Positions 14,788 to 22,019 of a stretch of 39,312 nucleotides of DNA are shown one piece after another. The stretch is from an uncultured Bacteroidales bacterium (lineage in GTDB: Bacteria > Bacteroidota > Bacteroidia > Bacteroidales > Bacteroidaceae), in the NCBI GenBank assembly GCA_902788275.1, contig CADAJV010000013.1, positions 1 to 39,312 on the forward strand, in the 5' to 3' direction. The stretch's first letter is position 1. Each line of letters opens with the position of its first letter. The notes under the pieces were generated by a model. It was not told the origin of the DNA. It ran no database searches and saw only the letters and a program-made list of their open reading frames with translations. The position numbers were made by a program, and so were the translations under genes.

Positions 14788-16383
14788 ATGAAAAAAACAT
14801 TTTTTTTATTTTTGATGCTAGCAACAATGACTAGCAGTGTATGGGCAGATAGTGTTGGAAAGCGTTTAACTCTATCGGAACTTAAAGAAGGACAAAAAGT
14901 TATCATCGAGGCTGCATCGACATCAAACAACTATGAATATTATATCAAGGCTGTTGGAAATTATTATGCGTGGAAGCAGGGGCTGGACACAGATTGTATA
15001 TGGGTTTTAGTTCATTCGGACAAGACTAAATATGGCGAAACTGACACATATTTTTTCCAGCACTTAAGAAGTGGAAAATATATGGGTGGTGGTGATGTGC
15101 GAGGACTCACGAATGCTTCTCCAATGTTAGCGGATGATATAGAAAATGCGACTCCAATAAAACTTTACGGCATGGATAAACCTTATGAGTGGACAGATTA
15201 TAGAAACCAGACATCTAATCCAAGAGGGTGGGATGACAACTCTATTGCTATGAGAGGTTTTGATGATGAGGTAAATACGGCTGACTGGTGGTATGCTAAT
15301 GATGTTATCTACCAAGATGGAGGTTATTTTCCCAACTCAACTCAAACATACAATTTTCAATGGAACTTCTATTCTGTTGACTTTGCGAGAGATGACATTT
15401 TCTCTTTCCAAATAATTTCCGACAGTACAGTTGTTATTATGGGGTTTGCAGAAGAAGAGTATGCGCCAAATTTGGTTATCCCGGATACTATTGTATACGA
15501 AGGAAAAACATACAAGGTTGTTGCAATAGCGGATCATGCATTTGACGGATGCAATGCGTTAAATTCTGTTGAGATATCTACGAATGTTACCACTATCGGA
15601 GAAAGTGCTTTCGCGCACTGTGATAATATTACGGAAATTATCTTTACTACTGATGAGCCTTTCGGTATATCTTCTAATGTCTTTTCCTGTCAGAAGAAAG
15701 CAACGCTAAAAGTGCGCGAGAAGTTTGTACAAGTATTTGGGAGGTTTGATGGCTGGAGAGATTTCTATTATATTGAAGCATATCATTTTCCAGTAGAATC
15801 TATATTGTTAAATATGCATGATCAAACATTATACACGGGAGAGACTTTCCTCCTGTCTACATCGTTTATGCCTCCGGAAGCCTATAATAAGACTATAAGC
15901 TATATGACTTCTGACCCTGTTGTGGCTTCGGTAGACGAGACAGGCTTAGTTACTGCATTGAAGGCAGGAGAAGCATACATAACTGTAATCTCCGAGGACA
16001 ATCCCGCGAAAAAAGACTCATGTTTACTAACGATAAAACAACATGTCACAGGACTAGAATTTAGTAAGCCTAGTTTCATCTTAAAGAATGTAGGTGACAC
16101 GGAAACCTTGACTGTGAATGTTCTTCCCGAAGACGCTACGGATAAAACCGTAAGGTTAGTAAGTACTAATCCTTCTGTTGCCGAGGTGTCTGAGGAAGGT
16201 ATAGTTACAGCAAAAGGCGAAGGAAAATGTTTTATTGTCGCATTGTCCAGCAAAAAAGATGTAGTTGCCGCATGTGTCGTTTATATTGGCACCAACCGCG
16301 ACAATGTAGATGTAAACAAGGATGATGAGGTAAATACGGCTGACGTGGTAGCTATCTATAACTACATCATCACCGGAGAGTAG
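14788..16383 (+). CDS. Secreted LRR/BIG2 protein with dockerin-like C-terminus
   Basis: The product is 531 aa. Signal peptide 1-20. Residues 21-225 form an N-terminal region I do not recognise. A short LRR_5 (BspA-type) segment lies at about 230-330 (AFDGCNALNSVEI and SAFAHCDNITEI). Two bacterial Ig-like BIG2 domains follow at about 335-417 and 419-499 (S-D-P-x-V-A-S-V-D-x-x-G-L-V-T-A pattern, twice). Residues 508-531 are a dockerin-like half repeat ending IYNYIITGE, matching the tail of the BspA-like protein at the window start. Its DNA is visibly richer in A+T than the flanking housekeeping genes, suggesting transfer or relaxed selection. Residues 159-166 (DDEVNTAD) repeat residues 512-519 exactly, at DNA level too. 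Probably a surface adhesin or carbohydrate binder; ligand unknown. Confidence 0.85.
   Translation: MKKTFFLFLMLATMTSSVWADSVGKRLTLSELKEGQKVIIEAASTSNNYEYYIKAVGNYYAWKQGLDTDCIWVLVHSDKTKYGETDTYFFQHLRSGKYMGGGDVRGLTNASPMLADDIENATPIKLYGMDKPYEWTDYRNQTSNPRGWDDNSIAMRGFDDEVNTADWWYANDVIYQDGGYFPNSTQTYNFQWNFYSVDFARDDIFSFQIISDSTVVIMGFAEEEYAPNLVIPDTIVYEGKTYKVVAIADHAFDGCNALNSVEISTNVTTIGESAFAHCDNITEIIFTTDEPFGISSNVFSCQKKATLKVREKFVQVFGRFDGWRDFYYIEAYHFPVESILLNMHDQTLYTGETFLLSTSFMPPEAYNKTISYMTSDPVVASVDETGLVTALKAGEAYITVISEDNPAKKDSCLLTIKQHVTGLEFSKPSFILKNVGDTETLTVNVLPEDATDKTVRLVSTNPSVAEVSEEGIVTAKGEGKCFIVALSSKKDVVAACVVYIGTNRDNVDVNKDDEVNTADVVAIYNYIITGE
15262..16344 (+). repeat. 24-nt exact in-frame repeat within the BIG2 protein gene
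   Basis: Positions 15262-15285 and 16321-16344 are identical and in the same reading frame, coding DDEVNTAD. Similarity continues weakly on the 3' side (GGTGGTATGC against GTGGTAGC). The second copy is the calcium-loop part of the dockerin-like tail. Confidence 0.9.
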
Positions 16384-16412
16384 CCCACCAATCCCCCCCC
16401 CATAAATACAAC

Positions 16413-16452
16413 AAAGCCCCCCACCGCTCACGAGAGCGGCAGGGGCCTTTTT
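16413..16452. terminator. Bidirectional terminator after the BIG2 protein gene
   Basis: CCGCTC/GAGCGG is capped by a 4-nt loop and extended by CCCC/GGGG with small bulges, then TTTTTTT on the plus strand. The minus-strand side ends in TTTGTTGTATTTA, so it may also end the convergent DUF3987 transcript. Confidence 0.8.
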
Positions 16453-16457
16453 TTGCT

Positions 16458-16658
16458 TTAGGACATTTTAAGCCTGTGCGTTTTGAGGTATTCTTCTACC
16501 TCCATCTTGCGTTTTTTGGTGTACTCATTATGTTTACCTACACCAGGCGAGTTTAATACGGCCACGATATCATACGTCGTGTTCCTGGTAAACTCCTCTA
16601 AATCGACATATTCGATTTTGGACTTCTTTTTTGTTGAAATGTTTTTGTTATTTTTCAT
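16458..16658 (-). CDS. Small lysine-rich protein downstream of the DUF3987 gene
   Basis: The product is 66 aa from the ATG at 16658; a longer frame would overlap the DUF3987 gene end. It begins MKNNKNISTKKKSK and has 12 or more lysines, then an acidic segment and a basic tail (EEYLKTHRLKMS). It starts 7 bp after the DUF3987 stop codon on the same strand, so the two are almost surely co-transcribed. I recognise no family. The basic N-terminus could bind nucleic acid, but that is a guess. Confidence 0.6.
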   Translation of the reverse strand: MKNNKNISTKKKSKIEYVDLEEFTRNTTYDIVAVLNSPGVGKHNEYTKKRKMEVEEYLKTHRLKMS

Positions 16659-16665
16659 TTGACAA

Positions 16666-18267
16666 TTATTTTTTGTTGCCGCTATCTGAAAGGGCGTAGC
16701 GACCATCGCCCTTATTAACAATCTCTTTGCCGAGCATCTTGTGGAATGCTCTGTTCACTGTTTTATAATCAGCATAACCAATCTGGAGGGCAACCTCCTT
16801 AAATTGCTGATAATTAAACGTATCCCCAAGGGATGAAAGGCCAAGTAGGAGCCTTTTTCTCAGAGATAAGCCCTGCTGCTTAGCCGCAGAGTTCATTCTC
16901 TCCCTTAATTGGGCCTCTTGCGTTGCATCAGGCTTCCTAAATAGCCTGAGGAACACAGCTTTTGTGTGCTCAAGCATGACATGCCCGATTTCCAGGGCAC
17001 TCCGGAAATCATCGTCCGAAATAAGGATTACATCCTCAACGAAGCTGACGGGGTTGTACTCAAACGCCCTGAGTACCGCCAGCACCATTGCCACCCTGGC
17101 AACATGCATCGGCATGCGCTTCAGAACGGAGTCAAACTCACTGCCCATTATGGCGGTAATCTCTCCGTCTTCGTAGATCTGACCGAGCCAGAGGTCAATT
17201 TGCCTCAATTGTGCCCGGCTAAACCGTACCCTTAGTTTTTTATCTCTGTTAGAGAGGTTGAAATAAATTTCCTCTAGCTTTTTAATTACCACGGAAAGGA
17301 TATCCCTTTCATCAAGAGCATCCTCGTCTTCGATGCTCCAAGCCTGCCAGACTTTTTTCTTCTCATTAAGACAGAAAAAAAGGCATCGGCTGAGCAGACC
17401 GCTCTGAATGCCGTCCTGACCCAGCAGATCTGCAATGTCAGAAGGCACACATGTAGCCACAATGGATAGCTCCGGATGAGCTATTTTGTACACCCTGTCA
17501 TCCATTATTCTGGCCAGCTGAATCATTTCATGTTCAGCCGCGCTTAACAATGTTTCTCTCGTCAAGCCATACTCCCTGTTATTCAGCATGTTGAGCAGAG
17601 CCTTGACTTCCGTCTCAAAGATCAGACCTCGCCCATTGTTTTTGCTCAGCAGCTCTAGGAACTTTGAGTTCGAGCTGTTGCCTGGCAGAATGATTGATTC
17701 CGCCATCATGGTGTTGCTTTCACCATTACGAGACTGCTCAGAGAGCCAGAGGTCGAGGTTCTCTACGAGCCTCCTCACCTTAGTAACAGATCCCTTACCG
17801 CTGGCAGGTGAACCGCAGATAATCAGCATAATGCTCGGGTTTATTTCCCTACCGTCCTTATTGGTATAGACGTTAGGCATCAGAGCCCCGATAGCTGCAA
17901 TCTCAGCTATAATCAGCATCGATTCATGATCTGCGTTAAACGCATAGTTACGTGGGAGGACCCTTAGCAACTGAGGGAGCCTCTCGATTGTCTCCCTGGC
18001 AAATGAAGGCGTAAGGTTTTCCTCCGCCGTGCTTGCTGTAGTGTCGTCCGAGTCGTAGAAGTAATCCTCGTTACTGCTGCTGTCGGAGGTACCATCGTCC
18101 AAATCGCTTATTCGGACGACATAATCATTCTGGCGGCCTTCCTCGTTGGAAGCCACCTCCACATAATCTACGTACTCTCCATCTAACAGGGAGAGGACGC
18201 CCTCTGCAGAGCTACTGTTGTTCGCCTCTACAGAGGATTTTCTTGTAATGGCGTTATTTTCTGCCAT
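16666..18267 (-). CDS. DUF3987-type P-loop protein (helicase/primase-associated)
   Basis: The product is 533 aa. Residues 1-85 are low-complexity and rich in Ser, Asp and Glu. From about 90 it matches the layout of DUF3987 proteins of Bacteroidales: a helical start (ERLPQLLRVLP), a Walker A loop GSPASGKGS at 152-160, a FETEVKALL segment, and a sensor-like SIVATCVPSDI region near 270. The C-terminal about 60 residues look like a winged helix (FNYQQFKEVALQIGYADYKTVNRAFHKML). Larger family members often carry a VirE/BT4734-type N-terminal domain; here an acidic tail takes its place. DUF3987 proteins are common on mobile or accessory loci and are thought to act in DNA replication or mobilisation, without firm proof. 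An unusual repeat-rich region lies upstream. Confidence 0.75.
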   Translation of the reverse strand: MAENNAITRKSSVEANNSSSAEGVLSLLDGEYVDYVEVASNEEGRQNDYVVRISDLDDGTSDSSSNEDYFYDSDDTTASTAEENLTPSFARETIERLPQLLRVLPRNYAFNADHESMLIIAEIAAIGALMPNVYTNKDGREINPSIMLIICGSPASGKGSVTKVRRLVENLDLWLSEQSRNGESNTMMAESIILPGNSSNSKFLELLSKNNGRGLIFETEVKALLNMLNNREYGLTRETLLSAAEHEMIQLARIMDDRVYKIAHPELSIVATCVPSDIADLLGQDGIQSGLLSRCLFFCLNEKKKVWQAWSIEDEDALDERDILSVVIKKLEEIYFNLSNRDKKLRVRFSRAQLRQIDLWLGQIYEDGEITAIMGSEFDSVLKRMPMHVARVAMVLAVLRAFEYNPVSFVEDVILISDDDFRSALEIGHVMLEHTKAVFLRLFRKPDATQEAQLRERMNSAAKQQGLSLRKRLLLGLSSLGDTFNYQQFKEVALQIGYADYKTVNRAFHKMLGKEIVNKGDGRYALSDSGNKK

Positions 18268-18444
18268 AAATTTTTTTGCCAGTTATATCCCATCGGCCCA
18301 TCGGTTTTAATGTGGAGTATTATTTCTTCAACAGGCCCACGTCACTCCATTACGCAGGGCTGCCCAAACCACCCATGCAACAAGTATGCCAAACCACCTC
18401 TCTGTCATATAAAATTTTTGCAGATAATTAGCTGATTTTCAAAA

Positions 18445-18556
18445 GTTTCCTCGCGCGCGTTAAAGTAGATATATAATAATAGTATTTTATTTTTATATAT
18501 AATATTATAATACCTTGTAATCGCGCACGCGCGTACGCGCGCACACGCGCGAGATT
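18445..18556. repeat. Alternating CG tracts flanking an AT-rich tract
   Basis: A short CGCGCGCG (18452-18459), then about 60 nt almost purely A/T (18460-18520), then 30 nt of strict pyrimidine-purine alternation (18522-18551) made mostly of CG steps with a central palindrome GCGCGTACGCGC. Such sequence favours left-handed Z-DNA and cruciforms next to an easily melted region. It lies in the 581-bp gene-free stretch 18268-18848 upstream of the DUF3987 gene. Confidence 0.85.
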
Positions 18557-18704
18557 TTTTGTGTCAGTTTTTACAGAACTAATCTTGCACCTCCCCTTAC
18601 CAAACCCCAACCTTAGGGCCGTAAGCACGCACTTTTTCGGCGAGAGATCGCACTTAGTTACGGTTATCACGCATCTAGATACAATAAAGACGCCCCAGTC
18701 ATAA

Positions 18705-18818
18705 GAAAAGCCGCTTATATAGAAAGAAAAGCCGCTATAGGATAATTAAAGCTACTATAGAATTAAAGCTGCTATAGAGAGAAAAAAGCCGCTATAGGTT
18801 AGACTATAGCAGCTATAG
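18705..18818. repeat. Array of six CTATAG-containing ~18-nt repeats
   Basis: Units share AAAGC(C/T)(G/A)CTATAG. Their ends are at 18722 (diverged, CTTATATAG), 18740, 18760, 18777, 18797 and 18818, so the spacing is 17-21 nt. The last unit is a 15-nt palindrome, CTATAGC-A-GCTATAG (18804-18818). The array lies between the 3' end of the permease gene and the CG/AT tract. There is no CRISPR-like spacer structure. Iteron-like protein binding sites or a degenerate tandem array are both possible. Confidence 0.85.
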
Positions 18819-18848
18819 GTGAGGATTGCTGTCCCTTCGCCCCCAGAG

Positions 18849-20081
18849 CTAATCGAACTTGAGGGCCTTGACGGGACGGATGTGTGACACGATGAGGGTA
18901 GGACCGATGAGTGTTACGGTGCAGATGACGAGTGTGGTGATGTTCAGCCCCAGTATGGCCAGCCAGTTGAAGGCTACGGGCACATGGTCAACATAGTAGC
19001 TGGTGGCGTCGAGAGGAAAGAGGTGCCACTGCCACTGCACGTAGCACAGCAGCAAGCCTATGGCATTGCCCAACAGCAGTCCGCGACCAATGATGAAGAC
19101 TCCATAGTGCAGGAAGACCCGTCTGACCAGGCCGTTGCATGCTCCCAGTGCCTTGAGGATGCCTATGGTGGCTGTGCGCTCCAGTATAAGGATGAGCAGT
19201 CCGCTGATAACGGTGAAGCAGCATACGCAGGTCATGAGGCCGAGGATTACCCAGATATTGAGGTCGAGCAGCTTGAGCCAGTCGAAGATGGCACCGTAGA
19301 GCTCGCTGACGCTATAGACGGCATAATAGCATCCGTTGCGGTCTGGAACATCAGGCTTGAGGCGAGCCACCTGGTCGGCTATGTCCTCGGTGCGGTTGAA
19401 GTCAGTGACGGCTATCTCGAGTGTGGAACACGAGAGGCTGTCCCAGCTGTTGAGGCCGTTGACTGAACGCAGGGTGGCAAAGACCGTGGAGTTGTCAAAC
19501 TGCATCATGTTGGTCTGGTAGATGCCGCTGATCTGGTAGCGCCGCATACGGATGTCGGTATCAAAGAAATAGGCAAAAACCTTGTCGCCGCAATGTAGCT
19601 GCAGGGCATCGCTGATAGCTTGGCTGATGGCCAGTTGATTGTCGGCGGTGGAAGGCAGGTGCCCCTCAACTATGTGGGAGGCCAGGAAGGTGGTGTCGTA
19701 GTCGGGGCCTATGCCGGTGAAGGTGATACCCTGAAAATCTGTCTCAGTCTTTAGAATACCTGCCTTGCGTGTGACTCGCTGCACATGGCTCACTCCCTCA
19801 CACTTAGCCAGCCGCTCAACAAAGGAGGGCGAGGCTATGACTGGCAGTGTGTCGGAGGTCTGCATGGCATCGGAGTTGACTATCTGGATGTTGGAGCCAA
19901 AACCGGTGACCTTGTTCTTTATCTCTCCCTTGAAGCCCAGCACTACAGCCACTGAGACTATCATGACGGCCAGTCCCACAGCTATGCCTACAGTAGCTAT
20001 GTTCACTCCCAGCGAGGCTATCCGTTCGGAGCGATTCTTGCTGCCATACAGGCGACGGGCTATGAAGAAGGGAAAAGACAT
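18849..20081 (-). CDS. ABC transporter permease, LolE/LolC (FtsX-like) family
   Basis: A 410-aa inner-membrane protein with four predicted transmembrane segments: one near the N-terminus (ATVGIAVGLAVMIVSVAVVLGF) and three at the C-terminus, around a large periplasmic MacB/LolE-type domain (about 50-265). The start MSFPFFIARRLYG is typical of Bacteroidota LolE-like proteins. It would extract outer-membrane lipoproteins or act as a mechanotransmission permease with an ATPase. No LolD-type ATPase gene is next to it, so the partner lies elsewhere. It is preceded by 77 bp of low-complexity words and a 9-nt tandem repeat that begins at the stop codon of the upstream gene. Confidence 0.85.
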   Translation of the reverse strand: MSFPFFIARRLYGSKNRSERIASLGVNIATVGIAVGLAVMIVSVAVVLGFKGEIKNKVTGFGSNIQIVNSDAMQTSDTLPVIASPSFVERLAKCEGVSHVQRVTRKAGILKTETDFQGITFTGIGPDYDTTFLASHIVEGHLPSTADNQLAISQAISDALQLHCGDKVFAYFFDTDIRMRRYQISGIYQTNMMQFDNSTVFATLRSVNGLNSWDSLSCSTLEIAVTDFNRTEDIADQVARLKPDVPDRNGCYYAVYSVSELYGAIFDWLKLLDLNIWVILGLMTCVCCFTVISGLLILILERTATIGILKALGACNGLVRRVFLHYGVFIIGRGLLLGNAIGLLLCYVQWQWHLFPLDATSYYVDHVPVAFNWLAILGLNITTLVICTVTLIGPTLIVSHIRPVKALKFD

Positions 20082-20125
20082 TGGGATTTGACAATTTTAC
20101 AATTTCACAATTTCACGATTTTTTA

Positions 20126-20161
20126 TAGGAACTATGGGAACTATGGGAACTATAGGAACTA
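20126..20161. repeat. Four 9-nt tandem units starting on the yggS-like stop codon
   Basis: T(A/G)GGAACTA four times in perfect 9-nt register. On the minus strand each unit begins with TAG in frame with the upstream gene, so the stop codon is repeated every three codons and ends with TAA. AATTTCAC-type words follow at 20088-20120. Confidence 0.9.
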
Positions 20162-20839
20162 TAGCTCAATGGTCAATGGTCTCGGGCCAAAGATGCCGGT
20201 ACCTATGCGGACCATGTTGCTGCCCTCTGATATGGCTAGGGGATAGTCATGACTCATGCCGTAGGAGCGGATGGAGAAATGGGGGGCGTCGGCAAAATAG
20301 TCGGTCTTGAGCTGGACAAAGAAGTCATTGACACTGCGGAAGTCCTGGCGTATGCGGCTCTCATCGTCGGTGTTGGAGGCCATGCACATCACTCCGCAAA
20401 GCCTGACACCCTCCATGCTGCGCCACTCTCCCTCGCTGAGCATCTGAAGGCATTCGCTGAAGGTGAAACCAAACTTGGTCTCCTCCTGAGCCACATGAAG
20501 CTGCAACAGGCAATCGATGACACGTCCGCACCTTAGGGCCTGCCTGTTGACCTCGCTAAGTAGGTGGAGGGAGTCGATACTGTGAATGAGGCTCACAAAA
20601 GGGGCTATATACTTGACCTTGTTGGTCTGCAGGTGTCCCAGGAAATGCCATTGCACATCGTCGGGCATCTGGGGCTGCTTAAGCCTGAGCTCCTGCACTA
20701 TATTCTCGCCAAAAATTCGCTGACCGGCACGGTATGCCTCCATCAGCTCGTCAACCGGATGGTATTTGGACACTGCCACAAGCTCCACGCCCTGCGGCAG
20801 GGTGTCCCTGACTGCCGTTAGTCTCTCTGTTACAGACAT
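20159..20839 (-). CDS. YggS/PLPBP-family pyridoxal-phosphate-binding protein
   Basis: The product is 226 aa from the ATG at 20839 (MSVTERLTAVRDTLP), the normal length; the longer upstream frame overlaps the preceding gene and is not needed. It is a single-domain alanine-racemase-like barrel. The PLP lysine is in VELVAVSKYHP, and FGENIVQEL, WHFLGHLQTNK and GTGIFGPR are family signatures. The family keeps B6 and amino-acid levels balanced and has no known catalytic activity. It follows the DUF4494 gene by 13 bp, a pairing I know from Bacteroidota. Confidence 0.95.
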   Translation of the reverse strand: MSVTERLTAVRDTLPQGVELVAVSKYHPVDELMEAYRAGQRIFGENIVQELRLKQPQMPDDVQWHFLGHLQTNKVKYIAPFVSLIHSIDSLHLLSEVNRQALRCGRVIDCLLQLHVAQEETKFGFTFSECLQMLSEGEWRSMEGVRLCGVMCMASNTDDESRIRQDFRSVNDFFVQLKTDYFADAPHFSIRSYGMSHDYPLAISEGSNMVRIGTGIFGPRPLTIEL

Positions 20840-20852
20840 ATACACCTCCGTC

Positions 20853-21293
20853 CTACTCGGGCATTTTCTTGTACTCAAAGACCTCCATGATATTTGTCTC
20901 AGCAATGGAGATTATGGTACTGTCCATCACTGAGCCGCCCAACCACTTCTCTGTGTTTTCAAAGGCTGATTTGAAGTCTTTCGCGCGTACATAATATATT
21001 ACATTGACCTTCTTCTCCTTGCCGGCGCTCTCGTCAATAGATATCATTGCCACCTTGACCTTATACCACAGGCCGTCGAGGGGATTGTGGGAGTCAACAA
21101 TCTCATTGGCCTCACAATACTTGATGCTGATGAGGGTTACGTCGCCATAGACCTTGGTCTCGTCAAGGATGCGGGCCTCTGCCTCGGTAAAGTTGACAGC
21201 GTCAACGATATATACTTCCTTTACCTGCTTCTGCAGGCCATCTTCCAGGGTGCGCTTAAGCGACACCTTGCATTCAAACCATTTTCCGTACAT
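20853..21293 (-). CDS. DUF4494 family protein
   Basis: A 146-aa soluble protein, full length for DUF4494. MYGKWFECKV at the start, then KVxxYIVDAVNFTEAEARI and its internal echo VIYYVRAKDFKSAFENTEKWL, suggest two related alpha/beta halves. The function is unknown. The tight coupling to the yggS-like gene suggests a role near it. A promoter box is found 54 nt upstream. Confidence 0.85.
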   Translation of the reverse strand: MYGKWFECKVSLKRTLEDGLQKQVKEVYIVDAVNFTEAEARILDETKVYGDVTLISIKYCEANEIVDSHNPLDGLWYKVKVAMISIDESAGKEKKVNVIYYVRAKDFKSAFENTEKWLGGSVMDSTIISIAETNIMEVFEYKKMPE

Positions 21294-21346
21294 AATGTAT
21301 TGGTGTTTTTTAATTGTCTTAATTGGTATTGCCTGTTATTGACTGG

Positions 21347-21354
21347 CAAAGTTA
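21347..21354 (-). promoter_or_regulatory. -7 box of the DUF4494-yggS transcript
   Basis: The minus strand reads TAACTTTG, with the predicted start near 21340. No clear -33 element is seen. This separates the pair from queD-queE, whose last gene ends at 21405. Confidence 0.55.
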
Positions 21355-21404
21355 CACATTTTATTGTTAACAGAGGACAGATAACCGGGAATAGATTATC
21401 GGGA

Positions 21405-22010
21405 TTAGCGAATGCCTATCAGCTTATGCAGCTGCAGTGACAGCGACCACTGGGAATGGACCAGGCAATAGCTGACTGCTGCCGCAGTAAGTTCGCGGTT
21501 ACGGTCGTCGCTGCCAGTGTCGCAGGGCTGTAGGTAGTAATAGGTGGCAGGGAAGGCAGAATAGCGCTCTACGGCCTCAGCATTGGTGCCATCGAAGACC
21601 AGCTTGACCTCGTCGGCATGAGCTATGATTACCTGGGCATTGCTGACAAAACAGTCTTTAGGAGAGAGGGTCACCCAGTCTATTCCCTTCGGCAAAGAAT
21701 GTGTGCCATTGGTCTCGATGGCAACATAGCAGCCTGCCTGATGGAGGGCATCTATGAGGGCCTCGTCAACAAAGAGCGACGGTTCACCACCGGTGAGAAC
21801 TACCATGGGGTTGCTGGAGGCTGGAGGTTGGAGATTTGATATTTGAGCCAACAACTCAGGTAGCGACATCAGGGTACGAGCGGTGTGGTCAGTATCGCAG
21901 AATGGACAGCGCAGGTTGCAGCCGCTGTATCTCACAAACACTGCCGGACGACCAGCCCAACGGCCTTCGCCCTGCAACGAATAGAATATCTCGTTGATAG
22001 GATAAGACAT
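21405..22010 (-). CDS. queE: 7-carboxy-7-deazaguanine synthase (radical SAM)
   Basis: This enzyme converts 6-carboxy-tetrahydropterin to 7-carboxy-7-deazaguanine in queuosine/preQ1 synthesis. The product is 201 aa from the ATG at 22010; a GTG two codons earlier is possible. The radical-SAM cluster is C-x3-C-x2-C in [13 protein letters not shown], preceded by the QueE-typical [18 protein letters not shown] is the SAM-binding GGE motif. It starts 9 bp after the queD stop on the same strand. queC and folE are not in the window. Confidence 0.95.
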   Translation of the reverse strand: MSYPINEIFYSLQGEGRWAGRPAVFVRYSGCNLRCPFCDTDHTARTLMSLPELLAQISNLQPPASSNPMVVLTGGEPSLFVDEALIDALHQAGCYVAIETNGTHSLPKGIDWVTLSPKDCFVSNAQVIIAHADEVKLVFDGTNAEAVERYSAFPATYYYLQPCDTGSDDRNRELTAAAVSYCLVHSQWSLSLQLHKLIGIR

Positions 22011-22019
22011 GACCACTCT

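Noticed and set aside
14788-16383. Diversity-generating retroelement template/variable repeat (because of the 24-nt internal repeat)
   Set aside because: The copies are exact, short, and show no adenine-specific differences; no reverse transcriptase is present.
18428-18670. 80-aa minus-strand frame over the CG/AT tract
   Set aside because: Its Arg/Ala-Arg and Tyr/Ile stretches simply translate the CG and AT repeats; no start signal or family match is visible.
18705-18818. CRISPR array
   Set aside because: The repeated core is only about 13 nt, the intervals are 3-8 nt and not spacer-like, units are degenerate, and no cas gene is present.
13418-18848. Intact integrative element
   Set aside because: No integrase, relaxase, transposase, tRNA target or flanking direct repeats could be found.
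18849-20081. FtsX partner of the ftsE-like ATPase at 35609
   Set aside because: The large periplasmic domain and N-terminus fit the LolC/LolE branch better than FtsX, and the genes are far apart.
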